From positions 53,171,058-53,235,057 of the forward strand of contig OU862919.1 of NCBI GenBank assembly GCA_917880885.1: DNA of 64,000 nucleotides, written 5' to 3'. The stretch's first letter is position 1, and every line of letters begins with the position of its first letter. The notes beneath the pieces are model-generated. The model was not told the origin of the DNA, ran no database searches, and worked only from the letters and a program-made list of their open reading frames with translations. The DNA is from Limnephilus marmoratus. Taxonomy: Eukaryota > Arthropoda > Insecta > Trichoptera > Limnephilidae. Below are positions 63,378-64,000 of the stretch, piece by piece. Made by a program: the position numbers and the translations under genes.

Positions 63378-63740
63378 CTTATTAGCTTTGGTGACTTAGC
63401 AGGGATGCCCGGGTTCATGGGGTGAGGTTTGTCCAGGTCTTGACGGCGGATGCGTCTTCCCACCGGCTGCGTGGCGGGCCGGATCGAGAGTCTGGTTGAG
63501 AGAGATCTTTTAATCTTGACTCATCGGCTTGCATCGCAGTTGGAGGGAGCTTTTAATACATCCGTCACTCCTGGACACACTGACCCCCAGATTCGTAACC
63601 ACCTCTCATACCATTATCCTTCCCAGAACTTCCTATACTTCCCTTCCTTTAAAAGACCCTCCACACAGCATTTTCTAAGATGACATAGGCCCGGAGAGAA
63701 ATTATTTTCGTCAGGGTCTCCTATGTGGAGCTAATGTAAA
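63378..63740 (+). mobile_element. SINE2 copy, 5'-truncated, with full interior
   Basis: From GGTGACTTAGCAGGGATGC through GGCGGATGCGTCTTCCCACC and TGCGTGGCGGGCCGGATCGA to AAAGACCCTCCACACAGC, GGCCCGGAGAG and TATGTGGAGCTAATGTAAAA. Stem bases show changes. Confidence 0.8.
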
Positions 63741-64000
63741 AGAAGCTGAAAGCAATTATCGCTGCGTAACTGTCCGTGTTTTGTTTTTGTCAGTATCAGA
63801 GATGGCGTTATGTACGTTATGTCTCCTATGTGGCGTTTTGGTAAATTTTTTACTTTTCCATTTACTTACGGGAATTGCGTTTCTTTTTCTTTATGCGTGG
63901 AGATTTATTATAGGTAATTATTGTATTTTTCTTTTTCGACGGGTGCAGACTACTGCAGACATACGTTCACCGTTCGTCTCATTTTCGACTGTTGACATTT
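63741..64000. other. Unassigned window end
   Basis: Nothing recognised. Confidence 0.4.

Overview
The window looks like gene-poor, AT-rich arthropod (probably insect) DNA. It has GT-AG introns in transposon genes, poly(A)-tailed LINE and SINE copies, a Ty3/gypsy and a BEL/Pao LTR element, PIF/Harbinger, mariner, piggyBac-type and Helitron-type DNA elements, and Penelope-like elements with hammerhead ribozyme motifs. I recognise no host protein-coding gene. Nearly every coding region belongs to a mobile element, and most are broken. The order of insect cannot be fixed from sequence alone.

Layout. 0-7 kb: a tRNA-derived SINE, then a LINE (family A) split at 772/6191 by a complete two-gene Harbinger transposon (773-6190) flanked by a CAG target duplication. 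7-13.4 kb: a nested scrap heap of hAT-like and LINE remnants, a BEL/Pao LTR fragment fused to a LINE ORF1/endonuclease, a 57-bp minisatellite, and the BEL integrase end with its LTR. 13.4-24.7 kb: a hammerhead motif, tRNA-bearing LINE-derived repeats, a long hairpin, a 5'-truncated LINE (family B, minus strand), a 105-bp tandem array and a LINE mosaic. 27.1-33.1 kb: a young gypsy element with 657-bp LTRs that look identical, a 4-bp duplication, and a canonical -1 frameshift site between gag and pol, but an integrase tail replaced by an 89-bp tandem repeat. 34.8-45.2 kb: a long tRNA-bearing element that still holds reverse transcriptase (RT) sequence, a 378-bp palindromic hammerhead element with a 12-bp duplication, a mariner (DD41D spacing) split by a LINE, a Penelope GIY-YIG remnant and another family A 3' end. 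45-64 kb: SINEs, a piggyBac-type MITE, a Helitron-type element, a 178-bp satellite, a MITE with 58-bp identical inverted ends, a 740-bp Penelope palindrome and an unclassified repeat in three copies.

How the parts relate. SINE2 ends with the same double-stemmed 3' structure as LINE A, so LINE A is its likely enzyme source. The tRNA-bearing repeats appear to be deletion products of a LINE that carries a tRNA-like unit at its 3' end. Harbinger encodes both the DDE transposase and the Myb/zeste-like partner protein. At least three Penelope-type sequences carry hammerhead cores, two of them in head-to-head palindromes. The most interesting systems are the intact Harbinger, the hammerhead palindromes and the tRNA-bearing LINE derivatives.
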